Source of the DNA: Limanda limanda
Lineage: Eukaryota; Chordata; Actinopteri; Pleuronectiformes; Pleuronectidae
DNA length: 64,000 bases
Reading direction: 5' to 3'
NCBI RefSeq assembly: GCF_963576545.1
Contig: NC_083646.1
Location: 15,479,238-15,543,237, forward strand
Under the pieces are notes generated by a model, which saw only the letters and a list, made by a program, of their open reading frames with translations, was not told where the DNA came from and did not search any database. The stretch's first letter is position 1, and each line of letters begins with the position of its first letter. The position numbers were made by a program, and so were the translations under genes. Positions 12,790-26,963 of the stretch are shown here, in pieces.

Positions 12790-12950
12790 CTGGATGATTT
12801 TATCAGCCCCTCTCATTTATTTTATTAGTTGTACTCTGATGTACTGCGTGTTACTGTCTTCTTGTTGTTTCTTATACTTGTGAAGCACCTTGGTCAACCA
12901 AGTTGTTTTAAATGTGCCATATAAATAAAATTGACATTGAATTAAATTTA
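12790..12950 (+). mobile_element. Non-LTR retrotransposon 3' tail (truncated)
   Basis: The end of the segment, 'gtgaagcaccttggtcaacc' then 'aaatgtgccatataaataaa', has the form of the 3' tail shared by fish L2-type LINEs and their SINEs (…tgctatataaataaa-gtt). No open reading frame remains, so it is a 5'-truncated copy. The family is inferred from form only. Confidence 0.5.
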
Positions 12951-13200
12951 AAAAGTTTAATTTAGAAAATATTGCAGACATGTTCATCATTTATTTTGTA
13001 ATGATGTGTCATACTTTGTTAGATTATCACATATTTTTCATTATACAATCTAAATCTTAAAATTAACACAGTGGAGGATAATATTTCCCTCTAAAACAAA
13101 ACGGAGTGAACACAATTGTACTTGAGTTCTTGAGTAGAATTACAAATGAAAAGTTGTGACCCACTTATTTAGACCAGGGAATGTGTGTTTCTCTCCGTGG

Positions 13201-13213
13201 CCACTAGAGGGCA
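13201..13213 (+). promoter_or_regulatory. CTCF-core match
   Basis: CCACTAGAGGGCA, preceded by TGG, fits CCASYAGRKGGCR exactly on the plus strand. One of six such matches in the window. Confidence 0.4.
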
Positions 13214-13715
13214 GGCTGGTTTTTGTTCTCACAAATTAAAAATGGAAGAAAAACCACAAAGTCAACACCACGTTAGAAACTCGACTTCCTTTTCCCTTTT
13301 TTCCTCATCGCTCCTCCGTCATCATTTCTCCTCCTCATCCTGGATCTGTCAGGTATTATAAACCTTCTGTACATTCATGAACTTCAACAAACACTGTTGT
13401 CAGACTTAAACTGATATTTCGAAGTGGTGTGTTTTTGAAGGATTGTATTGCATCTGTCACAGGGTAAACGTCAAGATGCGAGGATTTAAGGATTGATGAC
13501 AAAGTATTCAGCTCATTATTTAATCTCACTGTTACGTCTCAGCCGAAATGTTAACACTTCTATGTTCTCCCTCTCTGCTGTGCACATCTGGATGCTGTTT
13601 CCCTTTTTCACTTCTTACACTAGTTCATTATAATAACCTGTTCTATAAAAAAATGTGTTCACTTCTTTTTATGTCCATGTCGATGCTCCTTCTTCCTTTC
13701 ACTGCTAGTTTCATT

Positions 13716-13797
13716 TGTGTGTGTTCGTGTGTGTGTGTATGTGTGTGTGTGTCTGTTGGTGTGTGTGTGTCTGTTTGTGTGTGTGTGTGTGTGTGTC
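13716..13797. repeat. Interrupted (GT)n microsatellite
   Basis: GT-rich tract with CT, TT and AT interruptions, about 80 bp, ending in 'ctgcag'. Confidence 0.9.
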
Positions 13798-13926
13798 TGC
13801 AGGTAGCTTGAGGACAGCATGTCAGATCTGTGTGGATTTTTCTTTCCTCCTGCCTTGGCTGCTGGAGCTCACTCCCCTGCCCCAGATGCCAACTCAAGAG
13901 TAAATTATTGCAGAGAGTGTGTAAGT

Positions 13927-13929
<3 letters not shown>

Positions 13930-14008
<79 letters not shown>
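13930..14008. repeat. (GA)n microsatellite
   Basis: About 38 uninterrupted GA units, only ~130 bp from the preceding GT tract. A homopurine-homopyrimidine mirror tract of this length can form triplex DNA (established knowledge). Confidence 0.97.
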
Positions 14009-14012
<4 letters not shown>

Positions 14013-17000
14013 CTTTCGTATTGATTAGTGTTGTTTTGACAACTGATGGAAATTAAATTGCCTTCTCCGTCTTTGTTTCCCCTCCGTCTCCCTGCATCGC
14101 TCTTTCGCTCTCGTTGACCTCTTTCCCACTCCGTTTCTCCGAGCCCAACCACTGTAGGCAATTCTTGCTGTTGGCTGTGCGACTGATTGCATTACGCTGC
14201 CTTTAAGCAAGCAATTACTTTTCTCAAAGAGTCACAGGTTATTCTTTCTTTCCCTCTGTTCTGCTCTGCTCTGTTGCTGAGCCGCTGCACAACTTTTTCT
14301 CCATCTGAAAACTATTGATTTTCCCTCACAGTGTGTCATTTGTGCTCCTCAAACACTTGCGAGCATTCTGCTACCATAATGGGAACCCGAACTGAGACGC
14401 CTCAGACAGACCCACACACATCTCCTCAAAAGTCCTGCCATTTCGGTGATAAGTATTGGAAATGAGACCACTTGACCTCGAAATGTGATCGTTCTTTTCC
14501 AGGCAGCGGGGGTCTCTCTGAGCGCGTCTGGTGGTATCAATGAAGCCCACACGCATACACCACAAGTAGCCTGCTACGCCTTTAAAAACATATTGATTTT
14601 TCTCTTTCGCAGGGAGCTTAATGTGATCGATCGGCCAGGCCCTTTCAAGATCAGCGCCAGTATAAGCATCTCTTCCCCTAACACACACGCTGCCTCTTTC
14701 CCCTCAGGTAATGATTGTCCTTGGGCTGGGGGAATAGTTTGTCTGCATTAAGAGAGAGAACTGTTTCTCATGGCATCCACTCCCTCGCCCTCACCGCTGG
14801 TCCCTAGTAATGGAACATATTTTAACAAAAAGGTGCGAGCAAATGCAGCGCCCACCTCTATTGACCTTTATCATCCAACCAGCGCCTCCCTCCCCTCCTC
14901 TTCCCCTCCGACTCTCAGTGGGTCGATACCTATTTGTATTTGCAATGCATTAGGATGGTGCCCTCTTTTTAGATGGAAAATTAAGCTTTTGTCAGCGCGG
15001 AGCCTCTTTTTACGAACGTTTCGCACTTGTTTCTGTATCGTTTTAAGGCACCGTCCTAAGTTCAGTCCGTTACCACGTTCATCCGTCTTGTTAGCTTTTT
15101 GAAAATAAGAAGATAAGACCTTCTCCAGGGCTGCATTAAAGAGGATGGATCGGCCCGTCACCTGCAGCATGAGCTGCAGTCGGGGTCTGAACCCTCAATG
15201 TGGTCACAAGAAGAATCCAAAGGCTCACGAGAAAGGAAATAAACTCCTTCAAAGCAGTCAAACCTTAAACCTGCTTTAATTTTTTGGCCCCTTGGATGCA
15301 GTGTTTTAGTTGATAGGGCAAACTTGTTAGCAAACATTTGCTTATTTATACCTCCAGCAGACATGGAAAAACATTGTCATTAATTTGGATTCATGTATAT
15401 GGTTTTTTGATAAATGTAAGTCCAATATCTATCCACTTCCAGCTCCGGTTTTGGTCTCCACCACCTATTGAGTGAAATGCTCCATTAAATTCTCCAGCTA
15501 GTTGCTGTAATTGTAAAAGCTTCCTCTAACAATGGAGAATGTTTCCGATCACACCTTTCTCTTACAAGTCATCACTTGATCAATCCATGATATATATAGA
15601 TATTGACGATAGCTGCTCAACTGAAAAACAATGCCATGACAATAGAACTTTTTAAGTAACATCTAAATGCACATATTACTTTTCACATGAATCAGACTCT
15701 GTACTTGTACTGAAGATACCCTCCATTAAGAGTAACATGTCTTTACCTTCTATTCTGAGTCAATAGGGCTGCTGTGTAAGTGGTCTACTGGGTACACACA
15801 CTGGGAGTTTTTACCTTTTCAGGACCTTAACTTATTAAAAACCTGGGAAGGGAACAAGAGTCATCATCATCAAACATCACAAGTTGTCCCGAGAAAACAC
15901 TGGTTGGCAGCAAAGGCTCACGAACTGTAAAGGTTGGGAACCAGCAGGCTCTAGTGGTGAGGGTCAAACGCAATGATATTCCGCACAAATTCTTAAACAA
16001 TAGTTACAATATTTTGAGGACTATGTCTCTCAGCCCTGGTTTAGACGGCCCCTCACTGTTAGGGTTCAAGTGCTGTACGTGCATGTGATGTTGACATATC
16101 CCTCCCCTCATATTTTCTCTGTAGATATGACAGCCTTACATCCACCCGTATATCTTGTTGATCTAAGCCAGAGAAATCTGCAACAAAGCCTTTTCTCTAC
16201 AGATTTCAGTTGGTCACTGACTTTTTAATTGCCTGTATTTCAGCCCCTCTCCTTGTTGCACATGATCACAGTCTAAACATGGCATACATTACAGTGCTAA
16301 CTGTCTTTTAAGTGCATTAGGAATAAACAGTACAACACAGAAAGGAATCAAGCTAAGTAAACCTAATGAATATGTCTGTAATTGTAGAGGAATCTAAATA
16401 AAATGCAGATACACATGAAACATTGTAAGAAAATGCACTTAGTTGCATCACACCAGTGCTTAAGACAGGTAAAGCTAAGTGAACATAATAAATACATCAT
16501 TAAATAACTCTGAGTGTGTGACATTTTTAACAATTTGCGGCTTGGAAAACGTACAACTCACATTTCCTAGTATTTAAATGTCATTTCAAAGATTCACTTC
16601 ATTTAATCCTCTGAATCCCCCCCCCCCAGCTAATTTCTGGCGTCATGAAACTTAAACGTGAATTTGAAAGTCCCAGCCCACTCAATGAGGAACAAGATGG
16701 AGACTTTCAGGGTCTAATGGCACCGGTTTGTTTTCTCTTTCTATGTCTGAGTAACTACTCAGCACACCATGTTTCCAGTTCTGCAATATAACAAAACATT
16801 TCTACAGGAAGTTCCCAAGAAATAACAATTTAATGGCTCAAATTCGAGGGGGAAATAGAAATTTCCTTTACAAAGAAAAACAATGTAGACCAAATTGAAT
16901 AATAATTCACTGCTCATTTATTATCTGAAACTTTATTGTTCATATTTGTTGAACTTGTTTCTTATCTATTTTAGTAATAGTAAGTACTTGCTTTACTCTC

Positions 17001-17674
17001 ATTGAAGGAGGCGGAGTCCAATGTAATTGCCAGCTCTGATTGGATCAGTGGACCAATTCCCCTCTCGGTATCGATTACTTTTAAAATATTTTAAAAAATC
17101 ATGTAATTGTCTAAAAAGTTATAATTTGAGTAAAAAATTTAGTGAAATAGAAAGGACAGACATTTTCTGATAAAAGCAAGCGAGTAAAGTGAAAATTACC
17201 TGAAAGAGAATCTACTTCAATATATTGCAGATACATTAAAATAAAGTAAATCTGTTTTGTTAAATCCCACCCCTGCTGTAGACAGTTTTCACATTGTGTT
17301 ATGCTCATAACTTAACACTGAATGCTCGGTTTCTATTTCCTCTGTGGTTATTACCAAATTATTCTTAAAATTCCAAAATGATGGTTAATTTCCTGTTAAA
17401 GTGATGCCTACTATAAAACCCTATGAATTCACAGCGAGTGAGTCTTAAGTTTATTTCCTCCCGTACATTACATTATTTTCTTATCATTTTGGTTAAACTC
17501 TGCATACATGTTGTGAAACTTTCTCTGCGATGACACGAGATTCAGATTTTTTTAAGTTCGACCCGAGATGTTTCTGTGAACTTTAGTGTCCACTCTGTAA
17601 ACTCTGGCCCCCATCTAAATGCTCAGGGACTAACGCTGGAAAATGTAACATGCGCAGGTCTGTGCTGTGAGAGG

Positions 17675-17735
17675 CGTCGGGTGGTTCAGTTTACCACACG
17701 CCCCCGCTGGCCTGCGATCGAATCCTGCCAGAGCT
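17675..17735 (+). mobile_element. Possible tRNA-derived SINE head
   Basis: 'gggtggttcagtttacca' resembles a tRNA A box region and 'gcgatcgaatcctg' a B box, about 30 nt apart, as in fish tRNA-derived SINEs. The downstream body is not recognisable, so this is a short relic or chance. Confidence 0.3.
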
Positions 17736-20700
17736 CCTGACTCCCCTCTGTCTCCCCCTCTGCTGTCTCAACAATTAAATCAGTCAAGGTGAGTGCACTG
17801 CCCACTCTCTTTATTTCTTCTTTCTTTCCTTCTTTCTTTCTTTCGCTTTCTGGAAAATAATGACAAATAGATAAAAGCATGAGCCGGTTTGAATGGTCCA
17901 TTTATGACCCACAACATAACGAGTTGTCTTATTATGAAACATTTCACCTGTATGTCAGTTGCCATGGAGATTTTGTGCAGATATGTGAGGCTCTGTTTAA
18001 TGGGCCGACCTTAGCCTTGCACTTTCTCAATTGTGTGCTTTCATGATGTTATAAACATATGGGCACACTTTTTTATGCCCGTATTAGTGGGCATATTTCT
18101 ACAGGAGTGTGTTCTGTTCACCCTTTCCTCACTCGCAGAAAACATTCCTATAATATTGATTCAGCAGAAGAAAAACTTCTGACTTATGTATCATTTTCGA
18201 GTCCGCACAATGTCTATCTTATATGTTTCTTGAACTCATTTCCAGGTTCAGCATAGCCTTGAAACCACCATTTACAAACCCGTCCCCTCCCCCATCTGCA
18301 TTTCTCTCTCTGCCCCTTTTTGCCCCTCTGTCCTTCTCTCTCTCTCTCTGTCCCTCTCTCTCTCCTGCAAGCTGTGTCTCTTTCCTGTGTGCTGGGGGGC
18401 CAACGGAGGGGAAGTACACTGAGGAAGAAATGCGCTCTCTCAGTTCAAGTGCATGGGCTTAAAGACACAGCTGGCTCTGACAAAGGGGAATATGACAAGG
18501 AGAAACAGTCGTGGAAAGGTAGAATAATGACCCACTGACATGGCAGTTGTGTGCGGAGACAGTATGGGGATCATTTCACTCAAAAAAGGGGGGAAATTTA
18601 AAAAAAATTGTGAACAGGAAAACGGAGAAAAAATGTCTCCTCCCCTCTCCTCTCTCCACGTACTGCTCCTAGTCCCTCCCACCTTTCTTTCAATCTCTGT
18701 CCCTCCCTCTCTCCTTTCCTTCATTCCTACCCTACATGCACACTCACATGCACACACACACACACATAGATATACACATGATGACTGATGCCGTCTCCCT
18801 CCTCTTGCATTCTCCGTTTTCTGCACCACCAAGACTTTTGTGTCCCCTCGGTACAAGCGTACGGTGGAACCAGTTCTTTGCAGCTCCAGCACATGCTATC
18901 CCAGCCTCAGACCGAGCAGCAGCAGCTCCTCCTGCCGCTCGCTGTACTGCTTGTGACTTTGTCCGCTAGCCTTTGCCACCGGTACTTTCCTCACGCCGTT
19001 GATTTCCTTTGTCCACAAGGCCCGTTTCCCTTCAAAGTCCAGAGCGTGGAGGAGTGAGGGAAGAAGAGAAATCGCTGTGTGACGAAGGGGCAGATGAGGC
19101 AACACCGACAAGCTGGAGTGAAATAGAGATGCAAGGCTGCAAGTCGAGAGGAAAAGCACTAACTCAAGAGTGAGGAAGAGGGAGCGGAAAGAAGGAATCA
19201 AGTTGGAATCGGGGAAAGAAACGCGGGAAAAGGTAAAAAAAAAAAAAAAAAAGAGGCAGACTTATGCAACAAATGCTGGAATTCTCTTCTGTTCTTTATT
19301 TCCCTCTTGAGCTATTATTTCATGAGAAAAGTAGTCACGTAGACGTATCATTTCGTTCTATTATCGTGTTTGCTGCCTATTTCTGATTTCTGTTTTCAGT
19401 TCCGGCGTGGTTTGTGCTGGTTTGTGTACCTAAAGTAATTTTCCTTCCTCCCACTCCCACCGGAACATTTCCCCCTCGGTCTCCAGGCTTCTCCCATAAC
19501 CCAGCCATGCCTTTTACCCCCTGCATTTGCTTGCCAGAATGTGCGTGTTTGCTGAAAGAGCTCTTGGCTGAAATCAAGCTCAGCGTTTGTCAAAAGGCTC
19601 AGGCGGATTTTGGGGCCCAGTTGTGAGGACGAGGGGGAAGGAAGGACTGAGTAGGGGCACTCACTCCTCTGCCATTACTATGCGTGAATCACTGTCTTAG
19701 TGAATCTTTTCATCATTTTTAGTCTGGTTTTGGTTCATACTTTCCGCTGGTGTAAAACTATTAGAACGATGACGAAGTATTTAATTATTTGTCCGTCACC
19801 CTCTCTGCTCTGGAACTGACATGTCCCACCCTCGACTTCCCCTTCCACTGTTTGTTTGAGGTCTCAGTATGTGTCCGTGTTAATGCTGCACATGACCAAG
19901 CCTCATCTGTCGTCCATCGTCCTAACTACCTTCACCAAGTATCAGTTTTGCTTTTTGTCTACACTGCCCTCCATTGTTTTAATATCGACAAGTTAGTCTC
20001 GTCTCCGCTCGAGGAGCTGCGATATATATCCTCATTCTGTCCGTGAGCTTAACCCGCCCGTCCATCTCCATGCAGCTCCTGGCCTCGGCACCCCTGACTG
20101 CAGGGCAGCCAACTCTAAAATGCCCAAATTGTTTCCATGCCAGGGTGTGCCATCCGAGATGAGGTTTTCCTTATCAGTGGATCGTCGGGGGTCTGTGAGG
20201 ATCATGGTGTTACTAGAAACAGACTGGAGTCAAGCTCAACTCAAGACTTAGTGCTGGAACCAAACACCTAAATAGCCGACCTTGATGGTTACTGGCTGGT
20301 TTGTGCCCATAGACTGCAATGAAGAAAAAGTAAAAGCACAGGTAAACGCAGACATTTATTTTTAAGTTTAAAATAAGTATTGGTACATTTTTATTTGGAG
20401 CATGCTCAAATGGTCACTTCACTTTATTCATTTGCACATATTTGATCTTAACAGAAGTAGGCAGCTGGCCAATGTCTTGAAGACACGGATGACGAATTAA
20501 CACCATTTTGGGTATTTGGGGCTATTAACACCTCTGCACCTCTGGGGACTCAAAATTACTTTATATTATTGTTTTTTTTATTTCATTCACACAATACTCC
20601 ACATCACCATGATTCCGGCCTTGGTCAGTGGTTCAGGAAAAGTTGAAAAGCTTTTTTACAGAACAGAGTTGTCACATCCTCATTTTCTATTTATAAAATG

Positions 20701-23700
20701 ACATTATATTTTCATGACAGTTTCATGCAAAAGAAACACCAATGCTGTAGGTAATATGCAGATGACACATGGACTATTTCCATTATCAGCTGATCTGCCA
20801 TTTATTTACGTGATCAATCAAAATAAAATATCAAAATATAACGAAAACTACCATGATCACAGTTTTCCAAAGACCAAGCAGATGACGTTAAATAACTTTT
20901 ATTGTTCAACCAAATACCAAAAACCCTTGGACATTCCATCAATAAGCCATTTGTGGTTGCCAATTACTTTTCCTGTTGATAAATCTAATCTAATTTGATC
21001 TGTTTCAAATCGACACTGTTTCAAAGTACAATCAATGGCTGAAATAATCTTGATAACTGCAAATCACACTGACCTCGATGTGTGGAGTTGGTTTGATGTT
21101 CTTCAGCACTAGGAGCTTGATGTCCGACTTCTTCCTGCACAGTGCTCACCACACTCATCCAATACAGCTACATGGGAGCTGTCTGTCTGTCTGTATCCTT
21201 TGGAGCATTACAGACTGTTGCCTCGACTTAAACATCACACAACTTCCATAACTGCATGTATGAAATCCTCAGTTTTATCACGTTTCTTACTTACTGAGTT
21301 ATTCACACGTATACTTAGCTAATGATTAAATTCCTTGGAATGGGCTTTAAGTTTGAGATCGAATGTCAGTTCAGTGCGAATACATCACTGTGGTTGTGGT
21401 GCATTTTGTAAATCGAAGGTTTCCATTCACTTTCCCAAACAAAATGAAAACAGAGATTAAGAGCTCTAGTGAAAAATCGCTTAAATCATATGAGCATCTG
21501 AGGCTTTCAGCACGTCTCCACAGCGTCGGCGTAATAATAGTGAATACTTTGGCAGAAATAATGGATTACCCCGGCTTATTGTACTGACAATGAATGTATC
21601 AGTTATTTAAAACCTCTTCAACTTGAGGCCACCACTTACTGATCCCAGCATATCTAAACTTTAGAGTGCAGAGGAAGCCGTTAATGTATTGCACTTTATA
21701 AAAACATAACTCAGCCTTCGCTATCAATTATGTAGTTCTGGTGTGAAAGAGACGGAAAAGGGCCACACACACGCACGCACACACACACACACAAAAGAGG
21801 CAACGGGGTCCGGCATGAAGAGAAAGCACTGCAGCATGTGACTGCTGTGGATGTACTAACGCTCTCTCTCACGGTCGGAGTGAGAGCTATTCCCCCCGGA
21901 CTCGGTGTTCCAGTTGCATCCGCATTTGTCTGCCTTCTCGAAGACATGGGGCTGAAACGGGGCAGAGAGAGAGAGAGAGAGAGAGCTCCATCTGGATACC
22001 CATAGGGCTTTCCTACTTTATAAGCGCAGCGCTGATAATGTTTCTCAGTGCTGCACGGCGAACAAAGTTTGACCCGTTTCCATGTCTGGCTGACGTGAAG
22101 TTCTTGTGTTTTGTCCCAGTTGCAGGAGATGCACGTCTTGGTGTTCTTGTCAGTTGCTGAGCGATGTTGTGGGAGGTGATTCATTATGTGGCAGAGGCTT
22201 TGTTCTCTGCTCAATATTCAAAGTTTTACTTTTTTTACTCCACCACATTTATCTGACAGACGTAGTTACAAATTACAAGATGATCATATGAATGGGATGC
22301 TCTGCCCTAGTTTGAAATACCCAGAGGTACCTAAAATATTTTCAATTAGCCCAACCTCAGACAACTACATTAACACACTCTTTACATGTTAATGTGTACA
22401 TTGTTATAATAATAATAATAATAATACAATATTATGAAATATGTAATACTATAACACCCCAAAAGGACCAATTTTGATAATTAGACTTTTTCTAATACAG
22501 TATTTCCACACTAGTTAAACTTTGAATGCAGAGCTTCTATTTTTAACAGTGTACAGTGTGTTTATAGTGGGGTTTTGATTATGTTTTATTTAATTTGTAG
22601 ATTTGAATACCTCTCTATACTTTTTCCTAGTCTATACCTATACTCATTATATACTTTTTACAGTACTTGGGCAACAGGTTGGAGAAGAGATTATGGGACG
22701 TAAAGCTAATATTGGATAATACTGCAGAGATGCCAGAGATGTTAGGGGGGGTTAGAAACAGTACTATATATACTACATACTATAAAAGTTTACTATTCAA
22801 CTGTCATATCATTGTGTCATTGTGTCAATCTGCACAGTTCATATCTTCATAATAAGAAAGGCTTATCAAATTGAATGGCTCTTATTTGATTAGTGTTTGT
22901 GTATCGCAAGATATTTCTTCATCAGATGTTTTACATTTACAAAGTGGGCCAGGTATCTAAGAAACACTCAGTGTAAACTGCGATGTCCCTTTTTTAAATC
23001 ACGACAAAATATCTTACTCTCTCTGTTCCTATATTAACTGTGACTAAATAAGATTAGTTAAAGAAACTAAATAGTGTACTACAAAAATGTAATAAAAACA
23101 AATTTTTTAAATACGCTCTGTTTGTCTGCATCTTGAACAATAAGAACATATGAATTGTACCAAACTTTGATACAATTAAAGAAATATTGAACAACATTTT
23201 AAATTCAAGTCATTATTAACATTATTATGTGTCTTTGAGATGAGATACCTGTCAATTTTTTCATTTAGCTTACAGCTACAGTTGGAAATGTTTTAATTAA
23301 ATATATTTATCTGATCAACCATTAATCTCAAAATGCGGCAGCAACCTAAACACCAAAACCCACAGATTCTCACTATTTGCCATCATAAGATTCTGCTCTA
23401 CATGGACATGCATCTCTCAAGAGAAGCTAAGTTACCAAGTAGATCTCAACCATTTCCTCTGAACAGCAACAAGCGAGCACTGTGTTCATGTAAAGCTGCA
23501 TTCTCTTTGTTTTAGATATTTCCCCATTCTTTATTCTCAAAAGCATAAAGAAATCACGTATTGTCTACTTTGTCTCGAGTGTGTTGCTAAAGTTTCACAT
23601 CATGTTACACGTTTTCTGACCACTGGTAAATCGCTACTTGCTGTTTTTTGGTTACTGACTTTCTTTGGTGTTTTTCCTGTCTCTGGTTACAGTGTTAGAA

Positions 23701-24929
23701 TCTCTTCCACTAACCAGTTTGACAAATGAATGGTTTCCTCGTGCAGGGGCCAGGTGGCTGCCTCGTGCGTTCAGACGGAGGCCGAGGTGGTGAGGTGGGG
23801 GTTAATATTTGTAGGCTGTAGGAATGTGTTTGGAGTCAGCAGTGAGAATTCCTCAGTTCTGCATTAGTAGGTCACAGCGTTGCCTCTTACCTCGCCGAAC
23901 TATCTCAATCCCCTCCTCGCCCCTCTTCCCCCACGTCTGTCTCCTCCGTCTCCCTCCACCACTCCATCTCACGTTTGATCTCCCTCTTTATCGCCGCGTT
24001 CCTACGCCCGTCTCATCCTTGATGCGTGTCTTTTTCTCCTGTGTTCCGTCTCAAGTTTTGATCCTCTCCTCTCTCCTCTCGGGCTCTTTAGATGTCTCAC
24101 AGACATCTTAAGAGCCGCAGGAGCCGGTGGAGGGGGCGGCTGGGTAAAAAGTGAGCGATAAGGATAATGCAAGCGAGTGTGATAATACTAGTGCAGCGCT
24201 CTGTGCTGCTGCCCTTGTGTCCTCTTCACTACGTCAGTCATGTATGATTTATGGAACAGGCTCCTGAGGAATGGGCTTTGTTGATGTCATGAGGCAACGT
24301 CTACTCCTATCTTCTCGTGAGCTGGTTCAACTGTGGACCAGGAAATAGTCATGTGGAGCCTTTAACATTTTAGGAAATATACTGAAACTGATTATATATG
24401 AGAAATGAATGCCACTCTCATGTGTGTGTGTTAAAATGGCAATGGAGAATATTTATTGGCAAAGAGTCTAGCAGCTACAGCACAGGAGACAAAACATTTG
24501 ATACCTCTTTGGAATAAGAGGACAGACGAATGTTCACCAAAGAGAGAGAGGAGTCATATGTCTATACGGAGCAATAGCAACGTTTATTCATTCATTTCGT
24601 TTGTAATAGAGACCTGAAAGCAGATAGAAGTTATTTGTAGCCTGTGTATTGAGAAAAGAAAACTGAATGTGTATAATTTTATAATTTTACAATATGAGAG
24701 AAACTCTGCGATGGAGAGGGTGATAGATGAAAATCAACAGACAAATAAAATATTTTATCAGAGCCACTGGATCGCTATAATAAAGGTAGAGTAAAACACC
24801 CAGTTCATAGATATCGGCAGGTTTGGTTACTTACTGATCGACCAGCTGAAGGTCGTTTTAACCCCTCGCGTCTCTTACCTCTGTCCTTCAAGTGGACGCC
24901 CCTCCAATGTTCTTACTACTCACATGTAG

Positions 24930-25145
24930 GACCACAGGTATGTGCTTAGCTTAGCTCAGCACACCGACTGGAACAAGGGGGAACCAGCTAGCCTGCCTCT
25001 GTGTAAAGTTAACAAAATCCAGCTTTAAATACCTCTAAAGCTCATAAATTAACACATTTGATCTCATTTGATTAATCCATATGAAAGATAAATTATGCAT
25101 GTCTTAATTAGTGAGCTTTATGGGTATCGAGCTGAAGTAGTTTCT
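24930..25145 (+). repeat. Dispersed teleost repeat (nonautonomous element fragment)
   Basis: 'gcttagcttagctcagcaca', 'ggaaccagctagcctgcctc', 'taaagttaacaaaatccagc', 'cctctaaagctcataaatta' form, in this order, a very common interspersed repeat of percomorph fish. The class (DNA transposon derivative) is from memory of its distribution; ends are not visible. Confidence 0.5.
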
Positions 25146-26916
25146 TATTTACTGTACTGAACTGAGAAATGAAATGGATTTTTATATCTTAATACCCCAA
25201 GATATTTAACAATTCCTCAACAATAAAATAAAAAGTTAATGGTCTACATTTTTATCAAGTACAATATTAAATTAACTGATCTCAGCTTAATTAGAAGTTT
25301 TTGCTCTTTTATATTTCTGAATTATGTTTAGGTTTTATTTTTCAGACAACTTGACAATTCTCTGGGCTTGAATATGTATTGGTATGTTGAAAAAAATAGC
25401 AGATTCATTGAATAAAACAAAAAATCAACACGAGATGTTGCCATAAAAAGTGTTTTTTTTAAGTTTTCGCATTAAGTGTTTCAAAGTGTCACTACGTGTC
25501 CTCTGGCAACATATTGATAGCATTCACAGGCCTCTCCATTATCCCCGGCGATGATACACATGCTCTGCAATGGCGTCGGAGGTATCAGCTGCCCGCCTCA
25601 CACAGCGACACCCTCGAGTGTGCCAGCTCTCTGGTGCCAGACAGAGAGGAGGAGATATTCACGCAGTGTGAATGAGAGGGGGGGGGGAAGAAAGATGAAG
25701 GCGTAGAGAAACAGGCCGTCTGAGAGGTAGAGAGACAAGTGGGTGAAAACAGACGGAGAGAAAGAGAAAGCGTTTGAGGGAGGAAGAATGGGTTTGATGC
25801 TGGAGCAATGGGAGGATAAGAAAGAAAGGAAAGTGGAGGGTGGGAGGAGGTTGGTGTCTGATCTCCTCAGCGGATCATTAGACCGTGAACCTCAACTGCA
25901 CTTAAGCCACAAAAATGAGACACTCTCATAGCCAGTGTCAAATGGTCCATGTACATTACACGTCACGTCATGTATATAAAATACTATGAACTACTAGGAG
26001 TTCATAGTATACTAGGAGGTAAAACTTGGCGGCTGTTCTGTGGCCGAAGTGGGTTGTTAGGTTCACATCTATAAGATGAAAAGAAAGGCTGCGGTTGGTT
26101 GCTTCCACACAGGGATGGAAAGGTCAGGAAGTGGCCCCAGCACAAACACCAGACTCATTGTTCAAGTTCAAGGTAACGCTGAATGGGGGGTTTCATCGCG
26201 TTAGCTCGGCCCTCCGTCCTCCGACAAGTCGTCTGATAAGTCATCTGATAAGTTGCTGTTTTTTCAAAAGAGGCGTAATTAGAGGAAAAAACAGCCTTAG
26301 GCGACGTCTGAAGCTGGTATCATGCTGTGAGAACTGTAAACTAATTATGCCTGTGTTGTTAATTTAATCAAAGTCTGCTTGGGCAGAGCGTTTCCTGCGT
26401 GTTCGGTTTGAAAGGACGAGCTGCAGAGCACGTTTTAGACCGAGTGCATGTGCTCGCACGTGGCTGGAGCTCAGGTGCGCCCACTCTCTGCCCTTTCAGA
26501 CAATGAACAAGGTCACAGCCAGAGGGTCAGATGTCGGGGGCAGAGTTTCCCCTCCTCCACCTCCAGCAGTCTCCCTCCCTCCCTCCCTCCCTCCTTCCTT
26601 CCCTCCCTGTTGTGTCTGTTCAGTCGTCAGCTCCTCATTAACTCCTCACAGGGGATTTCCTGTTCGCCGCCTTCGCTTCCCCCCCGTTCCTGCTCAAAAT
26701 GGAACGGCGTATTAGCTCTTTTTACCAAACATGAATAATTAAATCCTTCACGGTTATTGTGCCGAACGTGTGAGCGAAATGCCCGAGAGTTGTAGCTGTA
26801 CGAGCCGAGGAGCTAAGATGAGGTAGTCGGAGCACGACTGAAGCAGCCACAGTGTCAAAACCTTTAGGAAGTGTGCGTCTGTAATTGATGACTTTGTGCT
26901 CTCACTGAGTACAGTA

Positions 26917-26918
26917 CA

Positions 26919-26962
<44 letters not shown>
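26917..26962. repeat. (CA)n microsatellite
   Basis: About 20 CA units with one AA interruption at the start. Confidence 0.95.

Positions 26963-26963
<1 letters not shown>

Noticed and set aside
14871..15170. 99-codon minus frame, basic
   Set aside because: Overlaps an equally long plus frame; no domain; more likely non-coding sequence.
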